Source: Deltaproteobacteria bacterium (GTDB taxonomy: Bacteria > Myxococcota_C > UBA6777). Taken from it: 44,125 nucleotides of DNA. The stretch covers positions 1 through 44,125 of the forward strand of contig SBHC01000037.1 in NCBI GenBank assembly GCA_006226375.1. The letters are read 5' to 3'. The position numbers and the translations under genes were made by a program. The stretch's first letter is position 1; the number at the start of each line of letters is the position of its first letter. This document shows, piece after piece, positions 16,474 to 25,776 of the stretch. The notes under the pieces were generated by a model that had not been told where the DNA came from, ran no database searches, and saw only the letters and a list, made by a program, of their open reading frames with translations.

Positions 16474-19400
16474 ATGAATCGTAGGCTGTTGTTGTGGGTT
16501 GTTTTTGGGGTTGTCTCTATGGTGATGGGGTTGCCGCTGCAGGCGGAAGCCACCCACTTTCGTGGAGGAACGCTGCGCACCTCGTCTGTGAATGGATTGG
16601 ACGTAGAAGTTGTGCTGGAGGTCTACCAACGGCGGGACTACAACTGCGATTCGGTCCAACCTGCCGGTACATGTTGCCTCAACTCTTGTCTGGGAAAGCA
16701 ACTCGGTCGGTTTTCGGGCGCCAAGATTGATTGGGGGGATGGCAACGACACCGCGATCTCCACCATGACCGTGATCTACGATAGCTACTCTTCGAATATC
16801 TTAGGCTTTCGTGAAACCTACAAGCACACTTACAACACTGCAGGAACCTACAAAGTGAAGTGGGGAGGGTGCTGTTGGGTGAATGGTGTGAAGCCATCAA
16901 GTCTGTCACAGGGCAACTACGAACTCGAAGTCTCTGTGAAGACCGGAGCAAGCAATCGCTCTCCAGAGTTTCAATCCCCCACCTTGTTCAATGGGTGCGT
17001 GCAGTATCCTGTGTCGTACAACCTGAACGCTGAAGATCCTGACAAAGACAGCGTCACAGTCACTCTGCAAAAGCGTACAGGTGGGCCTTCCTCTGCAGGT
17101 CTCAGCGTATCGTCGGCAGGGTTGTTGACCTGGAGCACTCCCGTGGCTGGACTCTGGGTTGTGACTGTGAAGGCTGAAGACAGCAAGGGGGCTACCACAT
17201 ACCGCGACTTCTTGCTCTCTATCAGCACCCAAGCTGCATGTGCGAACAAAAGCCCCCAGCTTACAGTGACTCCCCCAACTGCAACAGCCAAGGTTGGGGT
17301 TGAAGTGTGCGCCACAGTCAACGTTACCGATGCAGACAACTCGGACAAGTTCAACCTTCAAATCACGCCCACTCTTGCCAATGTGAAGTTGAACCCTGCG
17401 AGTGTGTTCACGGCGGGTCGCCCCAATCCTTATTCGTTCAAGTATTGCTGGACCCCTTCGGCCAGTGACGCCAGCAAAGTTCGACAGGTTCTGTTCACTG
17501 CCACAGACGATGGAACGCCGCCGCTCTCTGCACAAGGGACCTTGACCTTCACTGTGCAAGCTCTTGAAGTTCCACCTGTGATCACGTTGACCCCTACCGC
17601 AACCACGCAAACGGTGAAAGAAGGAGCTTCAGTCTCATGGACGGCTGTGGCGAGCGATGTGGACTCTGCGATTGCTTCGTTTGCGGCTTCAGGGCAACCT
17701 AGCTTCTGCAAGGTCACACCCCAAGCTGGAAACACTCTGAGCATTGTCTGTCAGCCTGACTTTTCCGTGGGAACCAAAGACTTCACCTTTTCACTGGAAG
17801 CCAAAGATTCGGATAGCACACCTCAAACGGCGTCCGTTTCGTTGACGGTAAAAGTGGAGAACGTCAATCGCGCTCCTTCCATCACTTCCACGGCCCCAAC
17901 CGAAGCATTTGTTGGTCGTGCGCTGTCGTACTCTGCGAAAGCCTCAGACCCTGATTCAGGAGATACGTTGACCTGGAGCTTGGAGACCAAGCCTACAGGA
18001 GCCACCGTTGACGCGCAGAGCGGGGTCATGCAATGGACGCCTTCCCCTTCGGATGTCGGCTCCAACGTGGATTTTACGCTGGCAGTGTGTGACCAAGATC
18101 AAGCTTGTGCCCGGCAGTCCTTTAAGGTTTTGGTGAAGTGGATCGTCTGTCATGTGGACAGCGAGTGTCCCTCGGACTGGGTGTGCATGCAGAAGCAATG
18201 CAAGCCGCCTGGCTGCTATGTGTCGTCGGCAGGTTGTGCTTCCCAAGAGGTTTGTTTGGCAGGAACATGCAAGACAGACAGCTGTCCTCCGGGTGGTTCT
18301 TTGCAATGCACCGGGGAAACGTTTTGTCGGCCTGGATCAGCACAATGCATCAAGTCGTGCGCGTTGGTCTCGTGCGGCTCCTACAAGCGCTGTGCTGATG
18401 GGGCCTGCGTCGACGACCCTTGTGAACGTGTACGGTGCAACAGCGGTTTGGTGTGTGACAACGGCTCTTGTGTGACCAACCGGTGCGCTGGCTCCAATGT
18501 CTGCCGCCATGGCCGTATTTGCAGCACTCTTGTGAATGGTTGCATCGACGATCCGTGTCGAAACATTCAATGTCCTCCCCAAGAGGTTTGCAACGGGTAT
18601 GGTGAGTGCGTGATGCCCGCTCAATGTACCTGTGATGGCGATTGTCCGGCACAAACCCTTTGTGTGCAGGGCGTCTGCAAGATTCCAACCTGCCAAGCGC
18701 AGAACGACTGCAAAACAGGTGAGATCTGCAGCGACGGGGCGTGTGTTGCGGACCGATGTGTTGGCAAGTCTTGCCCCAAAGGTCGCTTCTGTCGGATGGG
18801 GGTCTGCGTTGAAACTTGCGCCGCTGTGACTTGTCCAACCAATCAGATGTGTGTGGATGGGAAATGTGTGACCGACCCCTGCGCAGGGGTGACCTGTTCA
18901 TCCGGTGAAGTGTGTCGCAACGGCTCGTGCGAAAAAGATGCTTGCGCTCAAGCTTGCTCTTGCAAACAAGGGCGGTTGTGCCAGGGTAGTTCGTGTACGG
19001 ACGACCCTTGCCAGACCATTCAATGTCCAGCAGGACAAACCTGCAACAAAGGGCAATGCGAAGGTATCCGAAGTTGTCAGGTTGACAACGAATGTCCAGG
19101 GAGCGGCGTGTGTGTGGGACAACAATGTGCGCCTGAAGGTTGTTATGCGAGCGGCCAATCTTGTGCCGACGGCCAGCTTTGCCTTCGTGGAGCTTGCGTT
19201 GACAATCCATGTGCAGCCAAGACATGCGCCGCCGATGAAGTTTGTCGGCCAGGTGATGGTGCTTGTGTTCCTTCCTGTCCCATCTGCAAAGATGGAGAGC
19301 GCTGTAACAACGGCGCTTGTGAGCCCGATCCATGTGTGGGAGTCACGTGCCCAAATGGGCAGCGCTGCAACTTCAACGGAGATTGTGTCCAAGACTCATG

Positions 19401-19764
19401 CCAGACGCAGGGCTCTCAGGCTTGTCGTTTTCAACGAGAGTGCCAGAGTGGTTCGTGTGTGGATCCAGGTTGTCTGGGAATGAAATGTCCCGTTGATGCG
19501 ACCTGCAAAGAGGGCCAGTGTATTGTTCCTCCCAAGCCTGAAGAGCCAGGACCTGAGCCTGGACCAGAGCCAGGCCCTGAACCGGGTCCTGAACCTGCTC
19601 CTGTTGATGCAGGCCCGGAAGGACCGATCACAACAACAGGCGGAGGCTGTCAATGCAACTCCGGTGTCGGGGGGCATTCAGCAGGTTTGTTGTGGCTTTT
19701 GGGAGTTTTGTTGTTTGCTGTGGCGTGGAGAAAGAGGAGGGGTGGGGTTGTTACTGAGCGGTAA
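16474..19764 (+). CDS. Large surface protein with Ig-like and cysteine-rich repeats and MYXO-CTERM-like tail
   Basis: 1096 residues; the ATG follows AGGAG by 6 bp. A signal peptide ends near AEA-TH. The N-terminal ATHFRGG segment and a GDGN/YKHTYNTAGTY strand pattern resemble PKD-like domains. Several Ig/cadherin-like domains follow, to about residue 550 (ending with NRAPSITS and the SDVGSNVDFTLAVCD repeat unit). Residues about 550-1020 are tandem units of 20-40 residues with Cys patterns such as C-x-x-G-x-x-C-x-x-G-x-C and the recurring DPC and CVDD. A GPEP-repeat linker leads to GGGCQCNSG, a hydrophobic helix, and RKRRGG, the MYXO-CTERM layout. It is probably an adhesin or stalk-like surface protein; ligand unknown. 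The 3' end overlaps ompA by 14 bp. Confidence 0.85.
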   Translation: MNRRLLLWVVFGVVSMVMGLPLQAEATHFRGGTLRTSSVNGLDVEVVLEVYQRRDYNCDSVQPAGTCCLNSCLGKQLGRFSGAKIDWGDGNDTAISTMTVIYDSYSSNILGFRETYKHTYNTAGTYKVKWGGCCWVNGVKPSSLSQGNYELEVSVKTGASNRSPEFQSPTLFNGCVQYPVSYNLNAEDPDKDSVTVTLQKRTGGPSSAGLSVSSAGLLTWSTPVAGLWVVTVKAEDSKGATTYRDFLLSISTQAACANKSPQLTVTPPTATAKVGVEVCATVNVTDADNSDKFNLQITPTLANVKLNPASVFTAGRPNPYSFKYCWTPSASDASKVRQVLFTATDDGTPPLSAQGTLTFTVQALEVPPVITLTPTATTQTVKEGASVSWTAVASDVDSAIASFAASGQPSFCKVTPQAGNTLSIVCQPDFSVGTKDFTFSLEAKDSDSTPQTASVSLTVKVENVNRAPSITSTAPTEAFVGRALSYSAKASDPDSGDTLTWSLETKPTGATVDAQSGVMQWTPSPSDVGSNVDFTLAVCDQDQACARQSFKVLVKWIVCHVDSECPSDWVCMQKQCKPPGCYVSSAGCASQEVCLAGTCKTDSCPPGGSLQCTGETFCRPGSAQCIKSCALVSCGSYKRCADGACVDDPCERVRCNSGLVCDNGSCVTNRCAGSNVCRHGRICSTLVNGCIDDPCRNIQCPPQEVCNGYGECVMPAQCTCDGDCPAQTLCVQGVCKIPTCQAQNDCKTGEICSDGACVADRCVGKSCPKGRFCRMGVCVETCAAVTCPTNQMCVDGKCVTDPCAGVTCSSGEVCRNGSCEKDACAQACSCKQGRLCQGSSCTDDPCQTIQCPAGQTCNKGQCEGIRSCQVDNECPGSGVCVGQQCAPEGCYASGQSCADGQLCLRGACVDNPCAAKTCAADEVCRPGDGACVPSCPICKDGERCNNGACEPDPCVGVTCPNGQRCNFNGDCVQDSCQTQGSQACRFQRECQSGSCVDPGCLGMKCPVDATCKEGQCIVPPKPEEPGPEPGPEPGPEPGPEPAPVDAGPEGPITTTGGGCQCNSGVGGHSAGLLWLLGVLLFAVAWRKRRGGVVTER
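19544..19605 (+). repeat. In-gene GPEP codon repeat (proline linker)
   Basis: A short direct repeat of about 12 bp encodes successive Gly-Pro-Glu-Pro units, forming an extended spacer between the cysteine-rich region and the sorting tail. Copies differ at third positions. The tract could still vary in length by slippage. Confidence 0.6.
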
Positions 19765-21517
19765 TCACAAACTCCACGCGACGGTTTTTTGCGCGGGCTT
19801 CGGGAGAGGTAGAGCGAATGAGTGGTCGTCCTTCTCCGTAGCCGGCTGATCTCATCCGTGAACCACGGATGCCTTTGCTCATCAGGTAACGGCGAACCGC
19901 GCTGGCACGTCGCTGGGACAGATCAAGGTTGTAGGTTGGGGTGCCCACATCGTCGGTGTGACCTTCGATGCGAATCCTGATCTTCTTGTACTTCATAAGA
20001 ATGTTCGCGACTGCATCAAGAACAGGGTACGAGGTCGGCTTGATCGTGTCCTTGTTGAAGTCGAAGTAGATCTTCTTCAAGATCTCAATCTTTTGACGGC
20101 GCTTGATCGCAAGAGGACAACCACGGTTGGATTTGGGTCCAGGTGTGCGTGGACACTTGTCGATGTTGTCGGTGACGCCATCGTTATCCGTGTCGGGCCA
20201 GGGGCAGCCTTTGTTCTCGACCGGTCCCGGACGACGGGGGCAGCGGTCTTTGGGATCAATCAAGCCATCTTTGTCGGTGTCGTTCCAGGGACAGCCTTGG
20301 TTTGTGGGCGGTCCAGGTGTGCGTGGGCAGCGGTCGTCTTTGTCGAGGACGCCGTCGCCATCGGTGTCAGGCCAGGGGCAACCTTGGTTCTCTTTGGGTC
20401 CGGGTTTGTCGGGGCAGCGGTCGTTCTTGTCGAGGATGCCATCCTTGTCGCGATCGCCCCAGGGACAACCCAGGTTGTCGCGAGGACCGGGAGTTTTGGG
20501 ACACTTGTCTTCAAAGTCGTAGAGTCCGTCTTTGTCGGTGTCGCGGTCTCGGGTGGAGTAGGTCAAGCCAAAGAACACACGGAACAACGGAGAGCCATAT
20601 CCCGGAGTTAAGGGAATACCGACGCCCAGATTGAGCGCCAGGTTGCGATTCTGAAGCGGGTAGAACCGCGCTCCAATGAGCGCATCAAGAGGCGCAGCGC
20701 GAATGGTTACGTTCTCTGCGATCGCGGTGGCACCTGCGACTTCAGCGAGCAGAGCAAACTTGCGGTGAACCACATCGACGCTGAGACCCAACCCATAGGT
20801 CAGCTCATGAGACACCACAAGGTTGAGCAATTGGGTGCGAGGGTTGAACCGATACCCAAAGTTGAACGCGATGTTCACGATGGAGATCTCACGGCTCAAG
20901 GTCAGCATTCCACCTGCGCTGATGGGGTCTTCTCCGTTGAATTTCTTGAAGTTCCCGCCCAGTTGTGCTGTGGGGACGGAGACAAAGGCTTTGAGGCCCA
21001 AAGAGATGCCGTGCTTTCGCTCATCCAGGAAGCGGAACTTGAGTCCAAAGCGGATATCCCCGAGGAAGAATCCGTTCAGGGATCGTCCTGTGGCGTTCGG
21101 AAAGTTCAGCGGGTCGTTCGGGAACTCCCCGACCTGGTAGATGGTGAGAGGTATAGCGATGTAGAGGTCAAACCAGTCGGCAAAACCCACAGCGGCCATG
21201 ATGTCGGCCCCAATTTGGTGGTCGACCAAGCCGGCAAACACGCTCCCGTTTTGGTCGCGAATCGACAACGTTTGGTTGGCGTAGTTGAGATAAAAACCAA
21301 CCATATAGCCCCATTGTCCAAGGGTTTGGGCTGATTGGGTTTGAAACAGACCCGTTTGGTCTCCCCAAGGTCGGAACTGTTGGACATTAAAGGCCGTGGG
21401 ATCTGTACTGTTCTGGTTCTGCGCGTGAGCGTCTTGGCTCGTCCACATACCTACGAGGCAACAGAAACCAACCAGCCAGAGCAAGGCGGGCAACCGTCGC
21501 TGGGTCTGGATACGCAT
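19751..21517 (-). CDS. OmpA-family outer-membrane protein with thrombospondin type 3 repeats
   Basis: 588 residues from the ATG at 21517, with AGGAG 7 bp upstream. A signal peptide ends near AHA-QN. Residues about 50-310 look like an outer-membrane beta-barrel (alternating strands, aromatic girdles). Then come five Asp-rich thrombospondin type 3 repeats of the D-x-D-x-D-G-x-x-D-x-x-D-x-C-P kind, each closing with N-x-G-C-P, which bind calcium and form a rigid spacer. The C-terminal OmpA domain (about 475-588) has FDFNKDTIKP, IRIEGHTDDVG and the LSQRRASAV helix that bind peptidoglycan. It probably links the outer membrane to the wall. Confidence 0.92.
   Translation of the reverse strand: MRIQTQRRLPALLWLVGFCCLVGMWTSQDAHAQNQNSTDPTAFNVQQFRPWGDQTGLFQTQSAQTLGQWGYMVGFYLNYANQTLSIRDQNGSVFAGLVDHQIGADIMAAVGFADWFDLYIAIPLTIYQVGEFPNDPLNFPNATGRSLNGFFLGDIRFGLKFRFLDERKHGISLGLKAFVSVPTAQLGGNFKKFNGEDPISAGGMLTLSREISIVNIAFNFGYRFNPRTQLLNLVVSHELTYGLGLSVDVVHRKFALLAEVAGATAIAENVTIRAAPLDALIGARFYPLQNRNLALNLGVGIPLTPGYGSPLFRVFFGLTYSTRDRDTDKDGLYDFEDKCPKTPGPRDNLGCPWGDRDKDGILDKNDRCPDKPGPKENQGCPWPDTDGDGVLDKDDRCPRTPGPPTNQGCPWNDTDKDGLIDPKDRCPRRPGPVENKGCPWPDTDNDGVTDNIDKCPRTPGPKSNRGCPLAIKRRQKIEILKKIYFDFNKDTIKPTSYPVLDAVANILMKYKKIRIRIEGHTDDVGTPTYNLDLSQRRASAVRRYLMSKGIRGSRMRSAGYGEGRPLIRSTSPEARAKNRRVEFVITAQ
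20110..20550 (-). repeat. DNA repeat units encoding five TSP3 modules
   Basis: Five related units, mostly of about 78-84 bp, lie within the OmpA-family gene, each containing a variant of GACACCGAC(A/G)AAGATGG on the coding strand. They are a coding tandem repeat, not a CRISPR: there are no unique spacers and the frame is kept throughout. Confidence 0.7.
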
Positions 21518-21847
21518 GAACTTTCTCCTTTTCTCTACCACAAAGACCAACGCATGCATGAGCTACACTGCCGCAGGGAAGTCTAGGCCATACCTTTGAA
21601 ATCGAGGATTCTGCTTTGTTCATTGCAGGACCGTCATTTCGAGTGAGGGGTCTCATATAGCGAAATTCACTCTAGAGTACAAGCTTTCTTCCATCCACAG
21701 AGCCATGAGCGGCGCAGCGGGAGGAGGACCTCCTGCTTGTTCAAGGTTCATGGGGGTGGAAGGTTCTAGGGTAGGGGGATGAAAGGCGAAAGTCGAATTT
21801 TTGATGAACGATAGCGTTGGTCGGTTGGAGGAGCCGGCGGATAGGCT
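21518..21847. other. Intergenic region upstream of the OmpA gene
   Basis: About 330 bp without a supported gene. It contains a palindrome ACTCTAGAGT (21669-21678) and a GC-rich hairpin, GCGGGAGG (21717-21724) against CCTCCTGC (21729-21736) with a four-base loop. The hairpin lies downstream of the ABC exporter operon on the minus strand but has no T-run, so it is only a possible terminator or RNA end. The OmpA promoter should lie here; none stands out. Confidence 0.5.
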
Positions 21848-23713
21848 TTAGGTTGTCGAGGGTGCTGGGCTTGCTGAAGAGGCCGGCTCTTCGGGGGCGT
21901 CCGCAGCAAATCCTTCTTTGAAAAGTTGGGCGTAGAGGCCATCGATAGCGAGCAGTTCGCTGTGGCTTCCTTGCTCAATGACTTGGCCTTGCTGCATCAC
22001 GAGGATGCGGTCCGCCGCCGTGATAGTCGACAACCGGTGGGCAATCACAATGACGGTTTTTCTCTCAAAGATTCGCGCGATGGCGTCTTGGATAAGGGAC
22101 TCCGTTTGGGAGTCGATGGAGGCTGTGGCCTCGTCCAGAATGACGATGGATGGGTCATACGCCATCGTCCGAGCGAAGGTCAGAAGCTGGCCTTGTCCGG
22201 TGGATAAGTTGGCCCCTCGCTCTCGAAGAATCTGCTGCCACTGCAGAGGCAAGTTTTGGATGAACGTGTCAGCGTGAACCAACTGGGCGGCTTCGTGCAG
22301 GCTCTCCTCCGTCAAACGTGGATTGTCCAACCCCACATTGAAAGAGATGGTCTCGGAGAACAATTGGATGTCCTGCTGGACCGTCGCAATCATGCTGCGA
22401 ATCGAGGACAACTCCACCTCCGATAGCTCTTTGCCATCAATAGTGATGGAGCCTCGGTATCCTTCGTAGGCGCGGGTGAGGAGTCGGATGAGTGTGGTTT
22501 TTCCGCTTCCTGTTGGACCCACCACCGCGACCACTTCTCCTGGTTTGATCTCTACGTTGAGACCACGGAGGATATCGATGTCGCGGTAACCAAACGAGAC
22601 ATCCTTCAATACGATGTGTCCTTTGGCTTCTTCCAACGGCTCCTTGCCTGGGTCAATGGCTTCCTTGTCATCAAGCAACGAGAAGATCTTATCCAGCGCG
22701 GTGGTTGCTCTCTGGATGATGGCGATCTTGCCAGAGAACTCTTGGAGGGGTCGGAACAAGCGCTGGAGGTAGTCGATGAAGGCGACCAACAAACCCACCG
22801 TGATGGCGTGCTTGAACCATCCCGATGTGGCGTACCAAAGCATCAAGGCGATGCAAATACTTCCTGTTCCGTCGACCACGGCGTACATCAACGCGTCAAA
22901 GACGTTGGAACGAACGGTCGCGTCTCTGTAGATCCGATTGCGCTCCTCGAATAGCTCTTGGGTCTCTTTGTGGTGGTTAAACAGTTGGACAATCTCAACC
23001 CCTGCGATTCGCTCGGCCAGTGTTGCGTTCACGGCTGCAAGACTTTCGCGAATTTGGAGGAAGTACTTGCGCAGCTGCTTGCGGAAGAAGCGGAGGAGCC
23101 AAAGCAAAGGAGGCGCGACAAACAGCAGTACCAGGGTGAGCTGCCAATCCAGCCAGAGCATCATCGAGAGGGTTCCTGTGACCAACAGGATATCCAGCAC
23201 GATGGTGATCACACCGGAGGTTAAGGTCTCTCCCAAGGCTTCTACGTCGGAGGTACAGCGCGTGAGAAGCGCTCCTGCTGGCCGCTTGTCAAAGAAGGAA
23301 GGGGCCAGGGAGATGAGGTGTTTGTACACAGCTTCCCGCAAACGAAGGATGGTATTTTGTCCAATCGTTGCGAGGGAGATGGTGTAGGTTGTCTCGCAAA
23401 GGTATGCGAAGAAGATGGACGCGAGATAAAGTCCTGCAATCCACTGCAAACCGTTGATCTGTCCCTTGGAGATATGATCGTCGATGGCTGTCTTGAGGAG
23501 CCAGGGCTGGAGCAGGGCAAGAGCCATTGTGATGGGAGATAGCGCCAGCGCGAGCCAGAGGTACCCGCGGTTGGGCTTGGCAAACGGCCAAAGACGGCGG
23601 AGCAAGTCCATGTCCATAGACGAGGACTTGGACTCCTTGGCCGGCTTTGGTGACGTCGGTTTCTTGGTGTCACCACTCTCCGTTGGGGGCGTGTTGTTGG
23701 ATGATGACGTCAT
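21848..23713 (-). CDS. ABC exporter half-transporter with degenerate signature motif
   Basis: 621 residues from the ATG at 23713 (GAAGG about 8 bp upstream); a TTG at 23752 is a weaker alternative. Six membrane helices (about 40-330) are followed by an ATPase domain. Walker A is GPTGSGKT; Walker B IVILDEATASID keeps the catalytic Glu; the switch is IVIAHRLST. The signature reads STGQGQ instead of LSGGQ. The upstream partner has the opposite pattern, so the two should form a heterodimeric exporter with one consensus and one degenerate ATP site, as in TM287/288-type exporters. It starts 77 bp after the partner's stop. The substrate, probably a lipid or drug, is unknown. Confidence 0.92.
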   Translation of the reverse strand: MTSSSNNTPPTESGDTKKPTSPKPAKESKSSSMDMDLLRRLWPFAKPNRGYLWLALALSPITMALALLQPWLLKTAIDDHISKGQINGLQWIAGLYLASIFFAYLCETTYTISLATIGQNTILRLREAVYKHLISLAPSFFDKRPAGALLTRCTSDVEALGETLTSGVITIVLDILLVTGTLSMMLWLDWQLTLVLLFVAPPLLWLLRFFRKQLRKYFLQIRESLAAVNATLAERIAGVEIVQLFNHHKETQELFEERNRIYRDATVRSNVFDALMYAVVDGTGSICIALMLWYATSGWFKHAITVGLLVAFIDYLQRLFRPLQEFSGKIAIIQRATTALDKIFSLLDDKEAIDPGKEPLEEAKGHIVLKDVSFGYRDIDILRGLNVEIKPGEVVAVVGPTGSGKTTLIRLLTRAYEGYRGSITIDGKELSEVELSSIRSMIATVQQDIQLFSETISFNVGLDNPRLTEESLHEAAQLVHADTFIQNLPLQWQQILRERGANLSTGQGQLLTFARTMAYDPSIVILDEATASIDSQTESLIQDAIARIFERKTVIVIAHRLSTITAADRILVMQQGQVIEQGSHSELLAIDGLYAQLFKEGFAADAPEEPASSASPAPSTT

Positions 23714-23789
23714 TCTAGACCTTCTCGCCGGACGTCCCGGCGTTTTGTTCAAGCAAGTTTCTTTTCAGCGCAAAGATACGGGAGGTTGG

Positions 23790-25565
23790 TTAGGTGTCGA
23801 ACTCTGGCAAAGGTTCGGCCTGATGTTGCCAGGCGTCTTGGTAGGGTCCAGGTCGATCAATCAGCTCGTCGTGTTTGCCTTCATCAACCAGTTTGCCATC
23901 TTCCAGAACCAGGATCTTGTCGCAGTGAGCGAGAGCAGAGAGTCGGTGCGACACCAGCACCACGGTAGGTCTTGCGCCGTGTGCAGCCGAAGCGGTAGCG
24001 ACCTCCTCCAACGTACGAATCAGCTCTTTCTCGGTCCGATGGTCGACAGCTGACAGAACATCATCCAAAAACAGCACATCGAAGGGGCGTTGGAGCGCTC
24101 GGGCCAGAGTGATACGCTGGCGCTGGCCACCAGAAACCATGATGCCGCGCTCTCCGACGATGGTATCGAGACCTTCTGGGAACGCTTGGATATCTTGCTC
24201 CAAAGCGGCCTGTCGAAGCACGTCCTTGAGGACCTCATCGCTTGCGTTGTTCTTGTCCATCGCGATGTTGGAGCGAATGGTATCGGAGAACAAAAACGGT
24301 GTCTGGGGAACCATCGCGAAGCGTTCGCGCCAGGCATCCAGGTCAGCCATCGTGATATCCAGGTTGTTGAGATACACTGTCCCTGGAGGTGGATTGTAGA
24401 GCCGGGTCAACAGGCGCATCAAGGTTGTCTTGCCTGAGCCTGTGCGACCAAACACACCCACCCAAGAACCGGCTGGGATGTCGGCCGTGATGTTGGAGAG
24501 CACCGGACTGTCTGGAGCGTCGGGGTAGGCAAAGCTAAGATCTTTGATGTGTAGCGAAACCACTCCATCTTCCGGCAGCGGAGAGGGGTTGTCGCCTTCT
24601 GGTTTCTCGGGTGGTGCTTCCAAGAGTTCAAGGACTCGCTCCAGGCTGGCCTGTCCTCGTTGGAACACAGACATCATCCAACCCAACGACCGCAAGGGCA
24701 TCAGGAGGTAAGCAATGTAAGTGGTGAACGCCACAAGCTGACCCACAGTGAGTTCTTTGTTGACCGTCATGGGTCCGCCCACAGCCAATAACATCCAGAT
24801 GCAAACCCCTCCGCCCAACACCAACAGAGGCAGAATGCGGGCTCGGATCTTCGCTACGTACAGGGTGGTGTCGCGGTACTTTTCGTTGCGCTGGTAGAAT
24901 CGTTGGAGGAAGGCCTCCTCTGCGCGGAATCCCTGAATGGTTTGGACTCCGTGAATGCTGGAGAGGACGTGCTCTGAGAGGTCGGAGAGTTGTTCTCGTG
25001 TGGCCTTCATCAGGTCAAACAGTCGGTAGATTCCGATTTGTACAATCGCCAAGGCGATCACGATGGGGATGAGAACCAGGAGCGTGAGCTTCCACGACAG
25101 CAGAAACATCTGGGTTCCCGTCAGCAGCAACGCAGCCCCTGTGTTGAACACAGACAGCAGGCCAAACCCAATCATCACGCGCAGGAACGTCATATCGTCC
25201 GACGAGCGGGAGATGATGTCGCCGGCATCCCACTTGGAATAGAACGACGGCTGCTGGCGCAACAGGTTGGCAAAGAGTTTGTTTTTGATCTGGAACTCAA
25301 GCAACCGTCCAGGTGTAAAGAACAGCACACGCGAGAGGGTCCGGACCACAATGACGCTAAAGCCCATCACAGCAATCAGGATCGCGGCGTTTGTAACGAC
25401 CGGGCCTGTGGTTTGGCCGGCGCGAATGGCGTCGATGGCTTTGGCGAGCTGGAGCGGGATCTGCACCGCGAGCCAGTTGGTTCCAAAGAGGCAAGCGACG
25501 CCCGCAACAAACCAGTACCAGTAGGGAGAAACGTATGTTCGAAAGAACTTCAGGATGATTCGCAA
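23790..25565 (-). CDS. ABC exporter half-transporter with Asp in Walker B
   Basis: 591 residues from a TTG at 25565, with AAGGGA about 9 bp upstream. Six membrane helices in the first roughly 310 residues, with YWYWFVAGVACLFG in the first helix. The ATPase domain has Walker A GRTGSGKT, a canonical signature VSGGQRQR, Walker B FLDDVLSAVD (Asp where the catalytic Glu normally stands), and H-loop VLVSHRLS. These are the marks of the degenerate-site half of a heterodimer whose other half is encoded just downstream. The consensus site would use the partner's Walker B with this protein's signature. A promoter candidate lies within 25600-25640. Confidence 0.92.
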   Translation of the reverse strand: MRIILKFFRTYVSPYWYWFVAGVACLFGTNWLAVQIPLQLAKAIDAIRAGQTTGPVVTNAAILIAVMGFSVIVVRTLSRVLFFTPGRLLEFQIKNKLFANLLRQQPSFYSKWDAGDIISRSSDDMTFLRVMIGFGLLSVFNTGAALLLTGTQMFLLSWKLTLLVLIPIVIALAIVQIGIYRLFDLMKATREQLSDLSEHVLSSIHGVQTIQGFRAEEAFLQRFYQRNEKYRDTTLYVAKIRARILPLLVLGGGVCIWMLLAVGGPMTVNKELTVGQLVAFTTYIAYLLMPLRSLGWMMSVFQRGQASLERVLELLEAPPEKPEGDNPSPLPEDGVVSLHIKDLSFAYPDAPDSPVLSNITADIPAGSWVGVFGRTGSGKTTLMRLLTRLYNPPPGTVYLNNLDITMADLDAWRERFAMVPQTPFLFSDTIRSNIAMDKNNASDEVLKDVLRQAALEQDIQAFPEGLDTIVGERGIMVSGGQRQRITLARALQRPFDVLFLDDVLSAVDHRTEKELIRTLEEVATASAAHGARPTVVLVSHRLSALAHCDKILVLEDGKLVDEGKHDELIDRPGPYQDAWQHQAEPLPEFDT

Positions 25566-25609
25566 AACAAGTATCCCTTCACCTGTTCAGGAGTGAGCCA
25601 AGGGCATCA

Positions 25610-25637
25610 ACAATAACTCGCTTCTAGGAACGTGCAA
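25610..25637 (-). promoter_or_regulatory. Candidate promoter of the ABC exporter operon
   Basis: On the minus strand TTGCAC (25637-25632) and TATTGT (25615-25610) are spaced by 16 bp, about 45 bp before the TTG start. The match to consensus is weak to moderate and is by eye. It lies in the 211-bp gap after the glycosidase-like gene. Confidence 0.28.
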
Positions 25638-25776
25638 GGCCTAGTTTCTGTTCCTGACTCGGACAGCCGCCGGTAGACCTACTTTCCTCGTGAAGCATTT
25701 TTTTGGTGTAAGAAAGAGTGGGTGAACAACAGTCCAGGTGGTTCGTTCTTGGGGAAGCTACGTGACATTCAACGTG

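Noticed and set aside
18350-19333. Long antisense open frame (327 codons) opposite the cysteine-rich gene
   Set aside because: The product is His/Arg/Cys-rich without domain pattern; it is a shadow created by the biased codon use of the Cys-rich repeats.
20110-20550. Regular repeats that might look like a CRISPR array
   Set aside because: They keep one reading frame, encode TSP3 calcium-binding modules, and have no unique spacers.
10250-25640. Signs of phage, insertion sequence or integrative element
   Set aside because: No transposase, integrase, terminal repeat or tRNA-linked attachment site was seen in this stretch or elsewhere in the window.
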